In this document: positions 7,621 through 16,870 of the stretch, piece after piece
How positions within the stretch are numbered: position 1 is the first letter of the stretch
How the letters are laid out: each line of letters starts with the position of its first letter
Source of the DNA: Nitratireductor mangrovi
GTDB taxonomy: Bacteria; Pseudomonadota; Alphaproteobacteria; Rhizobiales; Rhizobiaceae
Assembly: GCF_007922615.2 (NCBI RefSeq)
Contig: NZ_CP042301.2
Span: forward strand, 3,332,001 to 3,396,000
Direction of reading: 5' to 3'
DNA length: 64,000 bases
Position numbers and translations under genes: made by a program
The notes under the pieces: model-generated
The model's database searches: none
Told to the model about the DNA's origin: nothing
Seen by the model: the letters and a program-made list of their open reading frames with translations, nothing else

Positions 7621-8234
7621 CCGCACGCTACCGCCAGCAGCTTTTCACTCCCGCCGTGAAATCGGTGCAGGAGACCGCCGGCAGCCGCCGGGCCTATGCC
7701 CGCACCGAGGACGTGCCCGCGGACGCCGACCGGCTGGGCGGCCCCGAGGCGGCCTTCATCGCAGCACGCGATTCCTTCTACATGGCGACGATCTCGGCCA
7801 GCGGCTGGCCCTACCTGCAGCACCGGGGCGGGCCGCGCGGCTTCGTCAAGGTGCTGTCCGAACGCCGGCTCGGCTTCGCCGACTATCGCGGCAATCTGCA
7901 ATATGTGAGCGTTGGCAACCTCGCCGACGACGCCCGCGCCGCCTTTTTCTTCATGGATTATGCCAACCGCGCCCGGCTCAAGCTCCTGGGCCGGGTGCGC
8001 AGCGTCGACCTGACGGCGGACGACGAGCTGCGCGCGAGCCTGAGCGACGACGGCTACGGCGCGGTGGTGGAGCGCGGGCTCGTGGTCGATATCGACGCCT
8101 TCGACTGGAACTGCCCGCAGCACATCGTCGAGCGTTTCACCATCGAGGAAATCACGCCGGCGATCGACCAGCTGAAGGGCCGCATCGCCGAACTCGAGGG
8201 CGAACTGGCGGCGCTGCGCGGCAAGGTCGCGTGA
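7617..8234 (+). CDS. Pyridoxamine 5'-phosphate oxidase family (flavin-nucleotide-binding) protein
   Basis: 205 residues. The split-barrel FMN-binding core is seen in 'AFIAARDSFYMATISASGWPYLQHRGGPRGFVKVL', then 'LGFADYRGNLQYVSVGNLADDARAAFFFMDY' and 'RLKLLGRVRSVDL', an arrangement typical of pyridoxamine-oxidase-like proteins that are not true PdxH enzymes. The C-terminus is a short predicted coiled coil ('QLKGRIAELEGELAALRGKV'). The substrate is unknown. It is translationally coupled to the TetR gene and is its likely target. The carboxy end is followed by a repeat-rich gap. Confidence 0.88.
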   Translation: MTARYRQQLFTPAVKSVQETAGSRRAYARTEDVPADADRLGGPEAAFIAARDSFYMATISASGWPYLQHRGGPRGFVKVLSERRLGFADYRGNLQYVSVGNLADDARAAFFFMDYANRARLKLLGRVRSVDLTADDELRASLSDDGYGAVVERGLVVDIDAFDWNCPQHIVERFTIEEITPAIDQLKGRIAELEGELAALRGKVA

Positions 8235-8347
8235 GGGGCCCACACCGCCACCCCCAGATTACGGCCGCGCAGAGCCTCTTTTGAGGGGAGGATGAGGGAG
8301 ATGTTCGCGCTCCTTCGCGCACGCCCTGCGAAGGAAATGGCTGGTCC

Positions 8348-8482
8348 TTGCGCCCCCCTCCACCACTTCGTGGTCCCGGCCCTCCGCTTCGGCTCCGGGC
8401 GTTCGTCGCTTAGATCGACAAATCGTTGTCGATCGATCACCTTCGGCGACCGCGTCCTCACCCCCCGTAAACGGGGGAGGAT
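8348..8482 (-). repeat. Intergenic repeat copy C (inverted copy of 5843-5980)
   Basis: Read on the reverse strand this 135-bp stretch matches 5843-5980 closely from ATCCTCCCCC through the ATCGATCGACAACGATTTGT core to GGTGGAGGGGGGCGCAA. It fills most of the 257-bp gap between two convergent genes (8235-8491), where it might act as a bidirectional terminator or be a passive palindromic element. The rest of the gap (8235-8347) contains nothing recognisable. Confidence 0.8.
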
Positions 8483-8491
8483 CGCCCACCA

Positions 8492-9508
8492 TCAATCCCC
8501 GTGCAGGCGGAATTCCAGGTAGAGATTGCGCTGCAGGATGGAGTGGTTGTCGTCGGAAATCAGCGACACCATGGTGGCGCCGTCGGCGCGGCGCCAGACG
8601 TCGAGGCCTTCCATGTTGTCGATCTGGTAGCCCATATTGGCTTCCAAGAGCACCGCGCCGTCGGCGCGATTGCCCTTGCGGATGGCGTCGCCGGCAATGC
8701 GCTTGAGCCGGATCGCCACCCCCCTGGCGACCGAATAGCTGCGTTCGAGCAGGAGGAGATCGCCGCCGGGCAGGAAGGCGCCGTCGGTGATGTCGAACCC
8801 GTCGCTGCGCGCCACGGTGAAGATGCCCTTCGTCGGACCCTCGATGACGGCGCCGAAAATGTCGCCCTTCTTGTCGAGGCTCTTTTCGGAGACGACGATG
8901 CGGGCCCCGGCATGGGCGCTGTCGGCGGGACTGTGGACGACGGTCTCGAAACCGCGGTTGCGGCGCAGTTCGTAGGCCGGCACGACGAAGTCGAGATCGC
9001 GCAGCGGGCCCTTCATGTCGTCGGGCGTCAGCCGGAACTCCGACAGCCGGTGCGCGCGCTCGAAGCCGACCGTGGCGATGCCGTCGCGGACCGCGAGGCC
9101 CTCGGCGTCGGTGGTCCATTTCTCGCCGATGATATCGCCATTGCCGTCGACCATCTGCTGCATGGAAAAATCGGCAACGCCGGAGGGCCGGCCTTCGGCA
9201 TCACGCTCGATGGCGCCGAAGTACCAGAATCCGGTGTCGGTGACGCCGACGAAACGCGAACCCGGGTCGAGGAAGCGGAAACCGGAGAGCGCGCCGAAAT
9301 CCCACGAGCCGGAATTGAGCTCGAGCCCGCCGACGAACTCCAGCGGCCCGAAACGGCTTTCGGTCGAGCCGAGCTGGAAATTGCGGATCGGCCGCGCGCT
9401 GACAGCGAATTTCTCGACCTTGGCCGGCTCGGCGCGTGCCGCCGGCGGCGGCGCAAGGAATGCGGCGGCAAGCCCGCAGGCGAGAAGGAAAAGGCGCCGC
9501 CCGGCCAC
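8492..9508 (-). CDS. Exported esterase-like activity of phytase family protein
   Basis: 338 residues from a GTG start with an Ala-rich signal peptide ('RRLFLLACGLAAAFLAPPPAARA'). The body has repeating beta-propeller blade motifs, for example 'FVGGLELNSGSWDFGALSGFRFL', 'DAEGLAVRDG' and 'SYSVARGVAIRLKRI', as in the phytase-like esterase family (PF13449). It is probably periplasmic; the substrate is unknown. It follows cobT by 5 bp on the same strand, a neighbourhood shared by many Rhizobiales, so it is probably transcribed with cobST though no link to cobalamin chemistry is known. Confidence 0.85.
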   Translation of the reverse strand: MAGRRLFLLACGLAAAFLAPPPAARAEPAKVEKFAVSARPIRNFQLGSTESRFGPLEFVGGLELNSGSWDFGALSGFRFLDPGSRFVGVTDTGFWYFGAIERDAEGRPSGVADFSMQQMVDGNGDIIGEKWTTDAEGLAVRDGIATVGFERAHRLSEFRLTPDDMKGPLRDLDFVVPAYELRRNRGFETVVHSPADSAHAGARIVVSEKSLDKKGDIFGAVIEGPTKGIFTVARSDGFDITDGAFLPGGDLLLLERSYSVARGVAIRLKRIAGDAIRKGNRADGAVLLEANMGYQIDNMEGLDVWRRADGATMVSLISDDNHSILQRNLYLEFRLHGD

Positions 9509-9513
9509 CCGCG

Positions 9514-11418
9514 TCAGCTCGCCCGGCGCATCGGCCGCGCGGAACGGCGTTCGCCCTGGCCGGTCTCTTCCTCGAACAGCGAGGCGAGCTGCTCGGTCAT
9601 GGCGCCGGCCAGTTCCTCGGCGTCGACGATGGTGACGGCGCGGCGGTAATAACGCGTCACGTCATGGCCAATGCCGATGGCGATCAGCTCGACCGGCGAG
9701 CGCATCTCGATCATCTCGATGACGGCGCGCAGATGGCGTTCGAGATAGTTGCCGGGATTGACCGACAGGGTGGAATCGTCGACCGGGGCGCCGTCGGAGA
9801 TCATCATCAGGATGCGGCGCTGTTCGCGGCGGCCGATCAGGCGGTTGTGCGCCCACAGAAGCGCCTCGCCGTCGATGTTTTCCTTGAGCAGCCCCTCGCG
9901 CATCATCAGGCCGAGATTGCGCCGCGCCCGCCGCCACGGCGCGTCGGCCGACTTGTAGATGATGTGCCTGAGATCGTTGAGGCGGCCGGGATTGGCGGGC
10001 TTGCCGTCCTTGAGCCATTTCTCGCGCGCCTGGCCGCCCTTCCACGCCCGCGTGGTGAAGCCGAGGATCTCGACCGAGACGCCGCAGCGCTCGAGCGTGC
10101 GCGCCAGGATGTCGGCGCAGGTGGCCGCGACCGTGATCGGGCGGCCGCGCATGGAGCCGGAATTGTCGAGGAGCAGGGTGACGACGGTATCGCGGAAATT
10201 GGTGTCGCGCTCCTGCTTGAAGGAGAGCGGCTGCATGGGGTCGATGACCACACGGGTGAGCCGCGCGGTGTCGAGATAGCCCTCCTCGAGGTCGAAATCC
10301 CAGGAGCGGTTCTGCTGCGCCATCAGCCGCCGCTGCAGCCGGTTGGCGAGCCGGCCGACGACGCCCTGCAGGTTGGCGAGCTGCTTGTCGAGGAAGGCGC
10401 GCAGGCGCTCGAGCTCCTCCTCGTCGCACAATTCGTCGGCGCCGACGGTCTCGTCGAAGCCGCCGGTGAAGACCTTGTAGTCGAAATCGGGCGGCAGCTG
10501 GGTGAAGGGCAGGTCCGGCCGCTTGGCCTCGCCCGGCGTCTCGGCGTCGTCGGAATCCTCTTCCGAGACGTCCTCGGCGGTGGCGTCGGTCGATTCGCTC
10601 TCGCCGCTGTCCTGCTCGTCGTCGGAGGCTTCGGAATCGTCGGCCTGCGAATCGTCGCTGCCCTGCTCCTGTTCGGTGCCCTCCTCGCTCTGGTCCTCGC
10701 CCTCGGGCTGGTCGTCGCTGTCCTCGCTCTCCTGCGACTGCTCCTCGTCGCCGAGTTCCTCGGCCATGTCCATGGAGACCAGCATGTCGCGCACGGTGCG
10801 GGCGAAGGCGTTCTGGTCCTCGATGTTTTCGGCCAGCCGGGCGATGTCGCCGCCGGCCTTGTCCTCGACCCAGCCGCGCCAGAGATCGACCAGCTTGCGG
10901 CCGCTCTGCGGAATGGCGCTGCCGGTGAGCTTTTCGCGCACCAGCAGCGCAATCGCTTCCTCGACGGGGGCGTCGGCGATCTCGGTGACGGCGGCGAGGT
11001 TGGCCTTGAGGTACTTGTCCTCCAGCATGACGGCGAGATTGTCGGCGACGCCGGTCATGGCGCGGGCGCCGATCGCCTCGACCCGCGCCTGCTCGACGGC
11101 GTCGAACACGGCGCGCGCCTGCTTGCCGTCGGGGGCCAGCCGGGTGTGGACGCCGCGGTCGTGGCAGGCGCGGCGCAAGGCCATGGAATCGCCGAGCCCG
11201 CGGGTCACCGAGACGTCGTTGGCCGTCGGCCGCTTGGAAAGCTCCGGCAGCCTGGCCCGCTCGCCGGTCAGCGCCGGCTTGTCCTTGGCGAAGGAGACTT
11301 CGAGCTCGTTGTCGCCGGCGATCGCGCGCATGCACACCGAGACGGCGCGCTTGAAGGCTTCCGCCTCGCTTGCCGTCCTCGGCTTGCCGCCGCGCTGGTT
11401 GTCGCCCGGACCCGCCAT
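9514..11418 (-). CDS. cobT: Cobaltochelatase subunit CobT
   Basis: 634 residues, normal length for CobT. It has an N-terminal helical domain ('[22 protein letters not shown]' start region), a very acidic central linker (about residues 220-300, rich in Asp/Glu/Ser), and a C-terminal von Willebrand A domain with the metal-ion-dependent site DNSGS at residues 418-422. With CobN and CobS it inserts cobalt into hydrogenobyrinic acid a,c-diamide in aerobic cobalamin synthesis. ATG 11418 is chosen over an open upstream extension because homologues start here and cobS ends 11 bp upstream. No cobN or other cob genes are in the window. Confidence 0.95.
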   Translation of the reverse strand: MAGPGDNQRGGKPRTASEAEAFKRAVSVCMRAIAGDNELEVSFAKDKPALTGERARLPELSKRPTANDVSVTRGLGDSMALRRACHDRGVHTRLAPDGKQARAVFDAVEQARVEAIGARAMTGVADNLAVMLEDKYLKANLAAVTEIADAPVEEAIALLVREKLTGSAIPQSGRKLVDLWRGWVEDKAGGDIARLAENIEDQNAFARTVRDMLVSMDMAEELGDEEQSQESEDSDDQPEGEDQSEEGTEQEQGSDDSQADDSEASDDEQDSGESESTDATAEDVSEEDSDDAETPGEAKRPDLPFTQLPPDFDYKVFTGGFDETVGADELCDEEELERLRAFLDKQLANLQGVVGRLANRLQRRLMAQQNRSWDFDLEEGYLDTARLTRVVIDPMQPLSFKQERDTNFRDTVVTLLLDNSGSMRGRPITVAATCADILARTLERCGVSVEILGFTTRAWKGGQAREKWLKDGKPANPGRLNDLRHIIYKSADAPWRRARRNLGLMMREGLLKENIDGEALLWAHNRLIGRREQRRILMMISDGAPVDDSTLSVNPGNYLERHLRAVIEMIEMRSPVELIAIGIGHDVTRYYRRAVTIVDAEELAGAMTEQLASLFEEETGQGERRSARPMRRAS

Positions 11419-11429
11419 CGCTTGCCGCG

Positions 11430-12419
11430 TCAGCCCAGGACCACGTTGGCCGCCGATTCCTTCAGTTCCTCGCCGAAGGCGCGCTGGTAGAACTCGGCCA
11501 CCAGGGCGCGTTCGAGCTCGTCGCACTTGTTGAGGAAGGTGAGCCGGAAGGCGTGGCCGACATTGCCGAAGATCTCGGCGTTCTCGGCCCAGGTGATGAC
11601 GGTGCGCGGGCTCATCACGGTGGCGAGGTCGCCGTTCATGAAGGCCGAGCGCGTCATGTCGGCGACCCGCACCATCTTGTTGACGATGTCGCGGCCCTTG
11701 TCGTTGCGGTAGTGCTTGGCCTTGGCCAGCACGATGTCGACCTCGTTGTCGTGCGGCAGGTAGTTGAGCGTGGTGACGATCGACCAGCGGTCCATCTGCG
11801 CCTGGTTGATCTGCTGGGTGCCGTGATAGAGCCCGGTGGTGTCGCCCAGGCCGACCGTGTTGGCGGTGGCGAAGAGGCGGAAGGCCGGATGCGGGCGGAT
11901 GACGCGGCTCTGGTCGAGCAGGGTCAGCCGGCCGGACGATTCCAGCACGCGCTGGATGACGAACATGACGTCGGGGCGGCCGGCATCATATTCGTCGAAA
12001 CAAAGCGCGACATTGTGCTGGTAGGCCCAGGGCAGGATGCCGTCGCGGAACTCGGTGACCTGCTTGCCTTCCTTGACCACGATGGCGTCCTTGCCGACGA
12101 GGTCGATGCGGCTGACATGGCTGTCGAGATTGACGCGCACGCAGGGCCAGTTGAGCCGGGCGGCGACCTGCTCGATATGGGTCGACTTGCCGGTCCCGTG
12201 ATAGCCGGAAATCATCACGCGGCGGTTGAAGGCGAAGCCTGCGAGGATGGCGAGCGTGGTGTCGTGGTCGAACAGATAGTCCGGATCGATGTCCGGCACG
12301 TGCGGGTCGGCCACCGAATAGGCCGGCACCACCATGTCGGAATCGAACCCGAAGGTGTCCTTCACCGAGACGGTGGTGTCAGGGAGATTGGCGATATCGC
12401 GGTCGATCTTGTTCATCAT
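11430..12419 (-). CDS. cobS: Cobaltochelatase subunit CobS (AAA+ ATPase)
   Basis: 329 residues. Walker A 'GYHGTGKST' at about residues 72-80 and Walker B '[13 protein letters not shown]' identify the MoxR-like AAA+ ATPase; '[22 protein letters not shown]' is the sensor region typical of CobS. It forms a ring complex with CobT and supplies ATP hydrolysis for cobalt chelation. It is the first gene of a cobS-cobT-esterase run; 80 bp separate it from the upstream DnaJ-like gene on the same strand. No B12 riboswitch is visible upstream. Confidence 0.96.
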   Translation of the reverse strand: MMNKIDRDIANLPDTTVSVKDTFGFDSDMVVPAYSVADPHVPDIDPDYLFDHDTTLAILAGFAFNRRVMISGYHGTGKSTHIEQVAARLNWPCVRVNLDSHVSRIDLVGKDAIVVKEGKQVTEFRDGILPWAYQHNVALCFDEYDAGRPDVMFVIQRVLESSGRLTLLDQSRVIRPHPAFRLFATANTVGLGDTTGLYHGTQQINQAQMDRWSIVTTLNYLPHDNEVDIVLAKAKHYRNDKGRDIVNKMVRVADMTRSAFMNGDLATVMSPRTVITWAENAEIFGNVGHAFRLTFLNKCDELERALVAEFYQRAFGEELKESAANVVLG

Positions 12420-12499
12420 GCCTCCAGCGCGCCGCAGTCGCGAGGGCGTCGCCGTCCGTTACCTACAAATTCGGGGGCAGTGCTTACCAGACCTCGGCC

Positions 12500-13117
12500 T
12501 CAACAGAAACCGGATTGTTTGAGCACCCGGTAGGCCTGGATCACGTCGCGGAACCGGTCTTCCGAACCCCGGTCGCCGCCATTCGCATCCGGATGGTGGC
12601 GCTTCACAAGTTCCTTATAGCGCGCCTTTATGTCGGCGCCAGCCGCATTCTGGTCGAGGCCCAGCGTTTCGAGTGCCCTGGCCTCCAGCGGCTTGACCTT
12701 GCGCTGGCGCGGCCGCGGCGGCGCCTCGGCGTCTCCGAACAGGTTGAACGGGTCGCGCACGCGCTTGTAGTAGCCGGCGCGGCCGGAGCGCTTGTCGGCG
12801 AAATCCGGGCTGGAACGCGCCTGCGAATTGCCGCCCATGGCCCAGGTCGGGCGGTGGCCGGTCAGCGCCTCCTTCTGGAAGCGCGCGATCTCGGTGTCGG
12901 CCAAGCCGGAAAAGTAGTTGTAGCCCTTGTTGTACTGGCGCACATGGTCGAGGCAGAAGCGGAAATATTCGCCCTCGCGCATGCGCCCGACCGGCGCCCG
13001 GTGGAGGCCGGCCTCGGCACAGCCGTCCCACTGGCAGCGCGGCGCGCGCGACTTCAGCTCCGCGTCCGGGTCGGGCCGCACGCGAATCCTGTCGAAATAT
13101 TTCGAATCCAGCTTCAT
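12500..13117 (-). CDS. DnaJ-domain-containing protein
   Basis: 205 residues. The C-terminus is a J domain: 'ARALETLGLDQNAAGADIKARYKELVKRHHPDANGGD' with the HPD tripeptide needed to stimulate DnaK. The N-terminal half is specific to this alphaproteobacterial family and contains 'CQWDGCAEAGLHRAPVGR' with two cysteines and 'FCLDHVRQYNKGYNYFSGL' with another Cys/His, suggesting a small metal site. It lacks the Gly/Phe and zinc-finger regions of true DnaJ. It lies between cobS and bolA, and is divergent from bolA. Confidence 0.9.
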   Translation of the reverse strand: MKLDSKYFDRIRVRPDPDAELKSRAPRCQWDGCAEAGLHRAPVGRMREGEYFRFCLDHVRQYNKGYNYFSGLADTEIARFQKEALTGHRPTWAMGGNSQARSSPDFADKRSGRAGYYKRVRDPFNLFGDAEAPPRPRQRKVKPLEARALETLGLDQNAAGADIKARYKELVKRHHPDANGGDRGSEDRFRDVIQAYRVLKQSGFC

Positions 13118-13253
13118 GCGCCCCCGATTATGGGTGCTTCGCACCCGGATACAAGAATTGACATTTGAGCTTCGATCCCCGTAGGCGGGTGATTTGGCCA
13201 TTGTCGTGCGAAAAGCACGGCGCGATTGGCGGCCACCCAGGAGAGACCCTGCA

Positions 13254-13556
13254 ATGAGCATCCAGACCGCGATCGAAGCCAAGCTGCGCGAGCGCTTCGC
13301 GCCCGAAAGCCTTGACGTCATCAACGAAAGCCATCTCCACGCCGGCCATCATCATGTCGAGCACGGCCGCGAGGAAACTTTCGACGGCACCGGCGAAACC
13401 CATTTCCGCGTCCGCATCGTGTCGGCAGCCTTTGCCGGCATGAGCCGGGTCGAGCGCCACCGCGCAGTCAACGAGGCGCTGGCCGACCAACTGCGCGCCG
13501 GCCTTCACGCACTGGCGATCGAACCGACGGCTCCGGGCGAAAAGACACGGCGCTGA
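13254..13556 (+). CDS. bolA: BolA family protein
   Basis: 100 residues. The BolA fold is recognised by 'IEAKLRERFAPESLDVINESHLHAGH', 'THFRVRIVSAAFAGMSRVERHRAVNEAL' and 'GLHALAIEPTAP'. The conserved C-terminal-half histidine in 'GLHALAI' is the one used with glutaredoxins to bind 2Fe-2S clusters. BolA proteins act with monothiol glutaredoxin in iron-sulphur handling and envelope stress. It is followed 24 bp later by the convergent end of the CNNM gene. Confidence 0.94.
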   Translation: MSIQTAIEAKLRERFAPESLDVINESHLHAGHHHVEHGREETFDGTGETHFRVRIVSAAFAGMSRVERHRAVNEALADQLRAGLHALAIEPTAPGEKTRR

Positions 13557-13580
13557 CCGCGATGCGGCAGCGACCGGACG

Positions 13581-14849
13581 CTACTGGCCGGCGTCGCGTA
13601 TCCTCAGCCGCATGATCCTGTTGCGGTCGCGCTTCATGACGACGAAGCGCTTGCCGTGGAAGGTGAAGGCCTGCTTTTCCTCCGGGATGGTCTGCGCCTC
13701 GTGAATGACGAGGCCGGCGATCGTCGTCGCCTCCTCGTCGGGCAGGTTCCAGTCGAGCGCGCGGTTGAGATCGCGGATCGGCACCGAGCCGTCGACGACG
13801 ATCGAGCCGTCGGCTTCCTGCTTGACGCCCTGCATGTCGACATCGTGCTCGTCGGCGATCTCGCCGACGATCTCCTCGATGATGTCCTCGAGCGTGACCA
13901 GGCCCTCGACCTCGCCATATTCGTCGACGACGATCGCCACATGCGCCTTCTTGCGCAGGAAGGCGTTCAACTGGTCGTGCAGCGTGGTGGTGTCGGGCAC
14001 GAACCACGGCTTGCTGGCGACCTTGGTGATGTCGATGCGGCGCGGCTCGTTGTCGACGTCGTGCAGCGCCCGCAACAGGTCCTTGGAATGCACCACGCCG
14101 ACGATGTTGTCGGTGGAATTGCGATAGACCGGCATGCGCGTATAGGGGCTCTGCAGGATTTCGCGCACCACCTGCTCGGCCGGATCGTCGGCATTGACCA
14201 GTCGCATCGCGGTGCGGTGGATCATCACGTCGGAAACCTCGAGCTCGGCAAGGTCGAGCAGGCCGCCGACCCGGTCGCGCTCCTGCTTGATGAAGGCGCC
14301 CTCGCGATGCAGCACCTCGACGGTGCCGCGCAGTTCCTCATGCGCGGACACCATCGGCGCGTCGCGGCCGAGATTGATGCCGAAAAGGCTCAGGATGCCG
14401 CGCACGATCCAGTTGGCGACCGAGGAGACCGGCCCGAACACGAAAACGACGGCGCGCGCGAAGGGCGAGACGATGAGCGCGAATTGTTCCGGACGGAAAA
14501 GCGCCAGCGACTTGGGCAGGATTTCGGAGAAGATGACCAGGATGACGGTCATCGCCAGCGTGGCGTAGACCACGCCCGCCTCGCCAAACAGCGTCAGGAG
14601 CAGGCTGGTGGCGAGCGCCGAGGCGAGGATGTTGACCAGATTGTTGCCGATCAGCAGTGCGCCGACAAGGCGGTCCTTGCGCTCGATCAGCTTCTCGACC
14701 ATGGCCGCGCGCCGGTCGCCGCCGGCCGCCAGCGAATGCAGCCTAGCCCGCGACGCCGCCGTCATGCCGGTCTCGCTGCCCGAGAACAGGAAGGACAGCA
14801 TGATCAGGAAAAGGATGACCCCGCCTGTCACCCACAATTCGCTCGTCAT
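13581..14849 (-). CDS. CNNM-domain (hemolysin-like, HlyC/CorC) membrane protein
   Basis: 422 residues. An N-terminal DUF21/CNNM membrane domain with about four helices (residues 1-180, containing 'FSGSETGMTAASRARLHSLA') is followed by a pair of CBS domains (about 205-325) and a C-terminal CorC_HlyC domain (about 340-420, 'DGSIVVDGSVPIRDLNRAL'). Such proteins are linked to magnesium/cobalt efflux, though 'hemolysin' is the historical label. The ATG start overlaps the stop of aroB by 4 bp, so it is the third gene of an aroK-aroB-CNNM operon. Confidence 0.93.
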   Translation of the reverse strand: MTSELWVTGGVILFLIMLSFLFSGSETGMTAASRARLHSLAAGGDRRAAMVEKLIERKDRLVGALLIGNNLVNILASALATSLLLTLFGEAGVVYATLAMTVILVIFSEILPKSLALFRPEQFALIVSPFARAVVFVFGPVSSVANWIVRGILSLFGINLGRDAPMVSAHEELRGTVEVLHREGAFIKQERDRVGGLLDLAELEVSDVMIHRTAMRLVNADDPAEQVVREILQSPYTRMPVYRNSTDNIVGVVHSKDLLRALHDVDNEPRRIDITKVASKPWFVPDTTTLHDQLNAFLRKKAHVAIVVDEYGEVEGLVTLEDIIEEIVGEIADEHDVDMQGVKQEADGSIVVDGSVPIRDLNRALDWNLPDEEATTIAGLVIHEAQTIPEEKQAFTFHGKRFVVMKRDRNRIMRLRIRDAGQ

Positions 14850-15976
14850 TCCGGAAGGTTCTCCTGGATGAAGGAAAGCACCTCGGAGGCCGGCACGTCC
14901 CTGGCGATGTAGGAGCGCCCGATACCCCGGGTAAGGATGAAGGTGAGTGCGCCGCGCAAGACCTTCTTGTCCTGGGCTATATAGGAAAGCAGTTGCTCCG
15001 CGCCAGGCAGGCTGCCCGGAATGTCGGCCATCCTCACCGGCAGTCCGACCTCGCCCAGATGTGCCTCGACCCGCGCCGCATCGTCGGCGCTGCACTGGTT
15101 GAGCCGCACCGAGAAGCGGTGCGCCAGCGCCATACCGACGGCCACGCCCTCGCCATGGACGAGCCGCGCGCCGTCGTAACCGGTCGCCGCCTCGAGCGCG
15201 TGCCCGAAGGTATGGCCGAGATTGAGCAGCGCCCGCTCGCCGGTCTCAAGCTCGTCGCGGGCCACGATCTCCGCCTTGGCACGGCAGGACTCCGCGATCG
15301 CGCGCTGCCGGGCCGGGCCGCCGGTGAAGACGGCGCGCCAGTCCTTTTCCAGCCAGGCGAAGAAGTCGGGCCGGTCGATCAGGCCGTATTTGACCACCTC
15401 GGCATAACCGGCGCGGAATTCGCGCGGCGGCAGCGTGTCGAGCGCGGCGGTGTCGGCCACCACCAGCCGCGGCTGATGGAAGAGGCCGACGAGGTTCTTG
15501 CCGCGCGCCGTGTTGATGCCGGTCTTGCCGCCGACCGAGGAATCGACCTGGGCCAGCAGCGATGTCGGCACCTGCACGAAACCCATGCCGCGCCGCACGA
15601 TGCCAGCAGCGAAGCCGGCAAGGTCGCCTATGACGCCACCGCCGAGGGCAATGACCAGGTCGCCACGTTCCAGCCGGGCGCCGAGCACACCGTCGACCAC
15701 GGCCTCCAGCGCGGCGAAGCTCTTGGTCTTCTCGCCCGGGTCGAGCGTAATCGTGGCGCTTTCGATCCCGGCCCGTTCGAGGCTCTCGACCAGCGTGGCG
15801 AGATGCGCCGCGGCCACGTTGCTGTCGGTGACGATGGCGCAGCGCACGCTCGGCATGCGCCGGGCGATCTCGCTGCCGCAGGACGCAATCAGGCCGTCGC
15901 CGATCAGGATGTCGTAGGAGCGCCCGGCAAGGTCGACCTCGACACGCACCGTGCCCTCCGCCGCCGTTGCGTCCAT
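14846..15976 (-). CDS. aroB: 3-dehydroquinate synthase
   Basis: 376 residues. NAD-binding motif 'ALGGGVIGDLAGFAAGIVRRG' and metal-site segments 'EFRAGYAEVVKYGLI' and 'LNLGHTFGHALEAATGY' are all present. It converts DAHP to 3-dehydroquinate, step two of the shikimate pathway. Its start codon shares a base with the aroK stop (TGATG), and its own stop overlaps the next start, so the three genes are tightly coupled. Confidence 0.97.
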   Translation of the reverse strand: MDATAAEGTVRVEVDLAGRSYDILIGDGLIASCGSEIARRMPSVRCAIVTDSNVAAAHLATLVESLERAGIESATITLDPGEKTKSFAALEAVVDGVLGARLERGDLVIALGGGVIGDLAGFAAGIVRRGMGFVQVPTSLLAQVDSSVGGKTGINTARGKNLVGLFHQPRLVVADTAALDTLPPREFRAGYAEVVKYGLIDRPDFFAWLEKDWRAVFTGGPARQRAIAESCRAKAEIVARDELETGERALLNLGHTFGHALEAATGYDGARLVHGEGVAVGMALAHRFSVRLNQCSADDAARVEAHLGEVGLPVRMADIPGSLPGAEQLLSYIAQDKKVLRGALTFILTRGIGRSYIARDVPASEVLSFIQENLPE

Positions 15977-16560
15977 CAGCCAGCTCCCAAACGTTCGTTT
16001 TCCAGATAGGCGGCAATGGCGGCAAGCGCCTCGTCGGCGATCACCTCCTTCGGCTCGTCGCGGGAGGCCACGACGATGTCGGCCTCCGCGTAAAGCGGGT
16101 AGCGCTCGCGCATCAGCCGCTGCATGACGGCACGCGGATCGGCGTTCTGGAGCAGCGGCCGATGCCGGTTCTTCATGACGCGCTCCATGAGCACGTCGAG
16201 GTCGGCCTTGAGCCAGACCGAGACCCCGCCGCGCTTGACCGCACCGCGCGTCTCCTCGTTGGTGAACGCGCCGCCGCCGGTGGAAATGACGCGGCCGCCC
16301 TCCTCCAGAAGCCTGGCGATGACCCGCCGCTCCAGCGAGCGGAACTCCGGCTCGCCATAGCTTTCGAAGAGCTCAGGCACCGACATGCGGGAAACGGTCT
16401 CGATCTCGTGGTCGCTGTCGATGAAGGGGATTTCCAGCATCTGGGCAACCTTGCGCCCGATCGCCGTCTTGCCCGCCCCCATCAGACCGACAAAGACAAT
16501 CGCCCGCCCGCCGATCAATTCGCGCAGTCTTGTGGCGGCGGCGTTCCTCGAGGCGGTCAT
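15976..16560 (-). CDS. aroK: Shikimate kinase
   Basis: 194 residues starting [18 protein letters not shown]. Walker A '[11 protein letters not shown]', the shikimate-binding 'FIDSDHEIE', '[11 protein letters not shown]' and 'VISTGGGAF' are intact. It phosphorylates shikimate at the 3-hydroxyl. ATG 16560 is preferred because homologues begin close to here; the frame is open upstream. It is first in the aroK-aroB-CNNM operon, divergent from a small membrane protein gene. Confidence 0.96.
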   Translation of the reverse strand: MTASRNAAATRLRELIGGRAIVFVGLMGAGKTAIGRKVAQMLEIPFIDSDHEIETVSRMSVPELFESYGEPEFRSLERRVIARLLEEGGRVISTGGGAFTNEETRGAVKRGGVSVWLKADLDVLMERVMKNRHRPLLQNADPRAVMQRLMRERYPLYAEADIVVASRDEPKEVIADEALAAIAAYLENERLGAG

Positions 16561-16704
16561 AAAAAAGTTCCTTCGCCCGGCGTATGCACATGAAAACAGA
16601 GGTTCCGTCAAGCACGCGCGCCATCGCCCGGCGGGGTTGAATTCGCCCAGTCGCCAACGCATAAGAGGGTGGGGCGGACAGGCTATTGGGGAAATCGGAG
16701 GCGG

Positions 16705-16848
16705 ATGCCCACCCTTTTCAGGTTCTTGGTCACCATCGGCATCATCGCCGGCATCGTCTATGGAGCCATGTTTGCGCTGGTGACCTTCGTCGAGCCGAAC
16801 AAGGGCGAAATGAGCGTGCGCATCCCGCCCGAGAAGCTCAATCCCTGA
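16705..16848 (+). CDS. Small single-span membrane protein, 47 residues
   Basis: ATG at 16705 follows a GGAGGCGG ribosome site. The product begins [20 protein letters not shown], has one membrane helix (about residues 6-29) and a short charged tail '[18 protein letters not shown]'. I do not recognise a functional family, but a protein of this size between aroK and xerD recurs in Rhizobiales as I remember them. The tail probably faces the periplasm or cytosol as a short tether. It lies 22 bp before xerD on the same strand. Confidence 0.8.
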   Translation: MPTLFRFLVTIGIIAGIVYGAMFALVTFVEPNKGEMSVRIPPEKLNP

Positions 16849-16870
16849 GCATGGGCCCGGTGGTCAGCCG

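Noticed and set aside
9436..11490. 684-codon plus-strand open frame opposite cobT, and similar long frames opposite secA (57698-60046) and the PAS kinase (54111-55604)
   Set aside because: These mirror strongly coding reverse-strand genes and show the low-complexity antisense pattern (VVV/AHRH, DGD/HR runs) with no domain.
12420..12499. B12 riboswitch before cobS
   Set aside because: The 80-bp leader is too short and lacks the B12-box motif.
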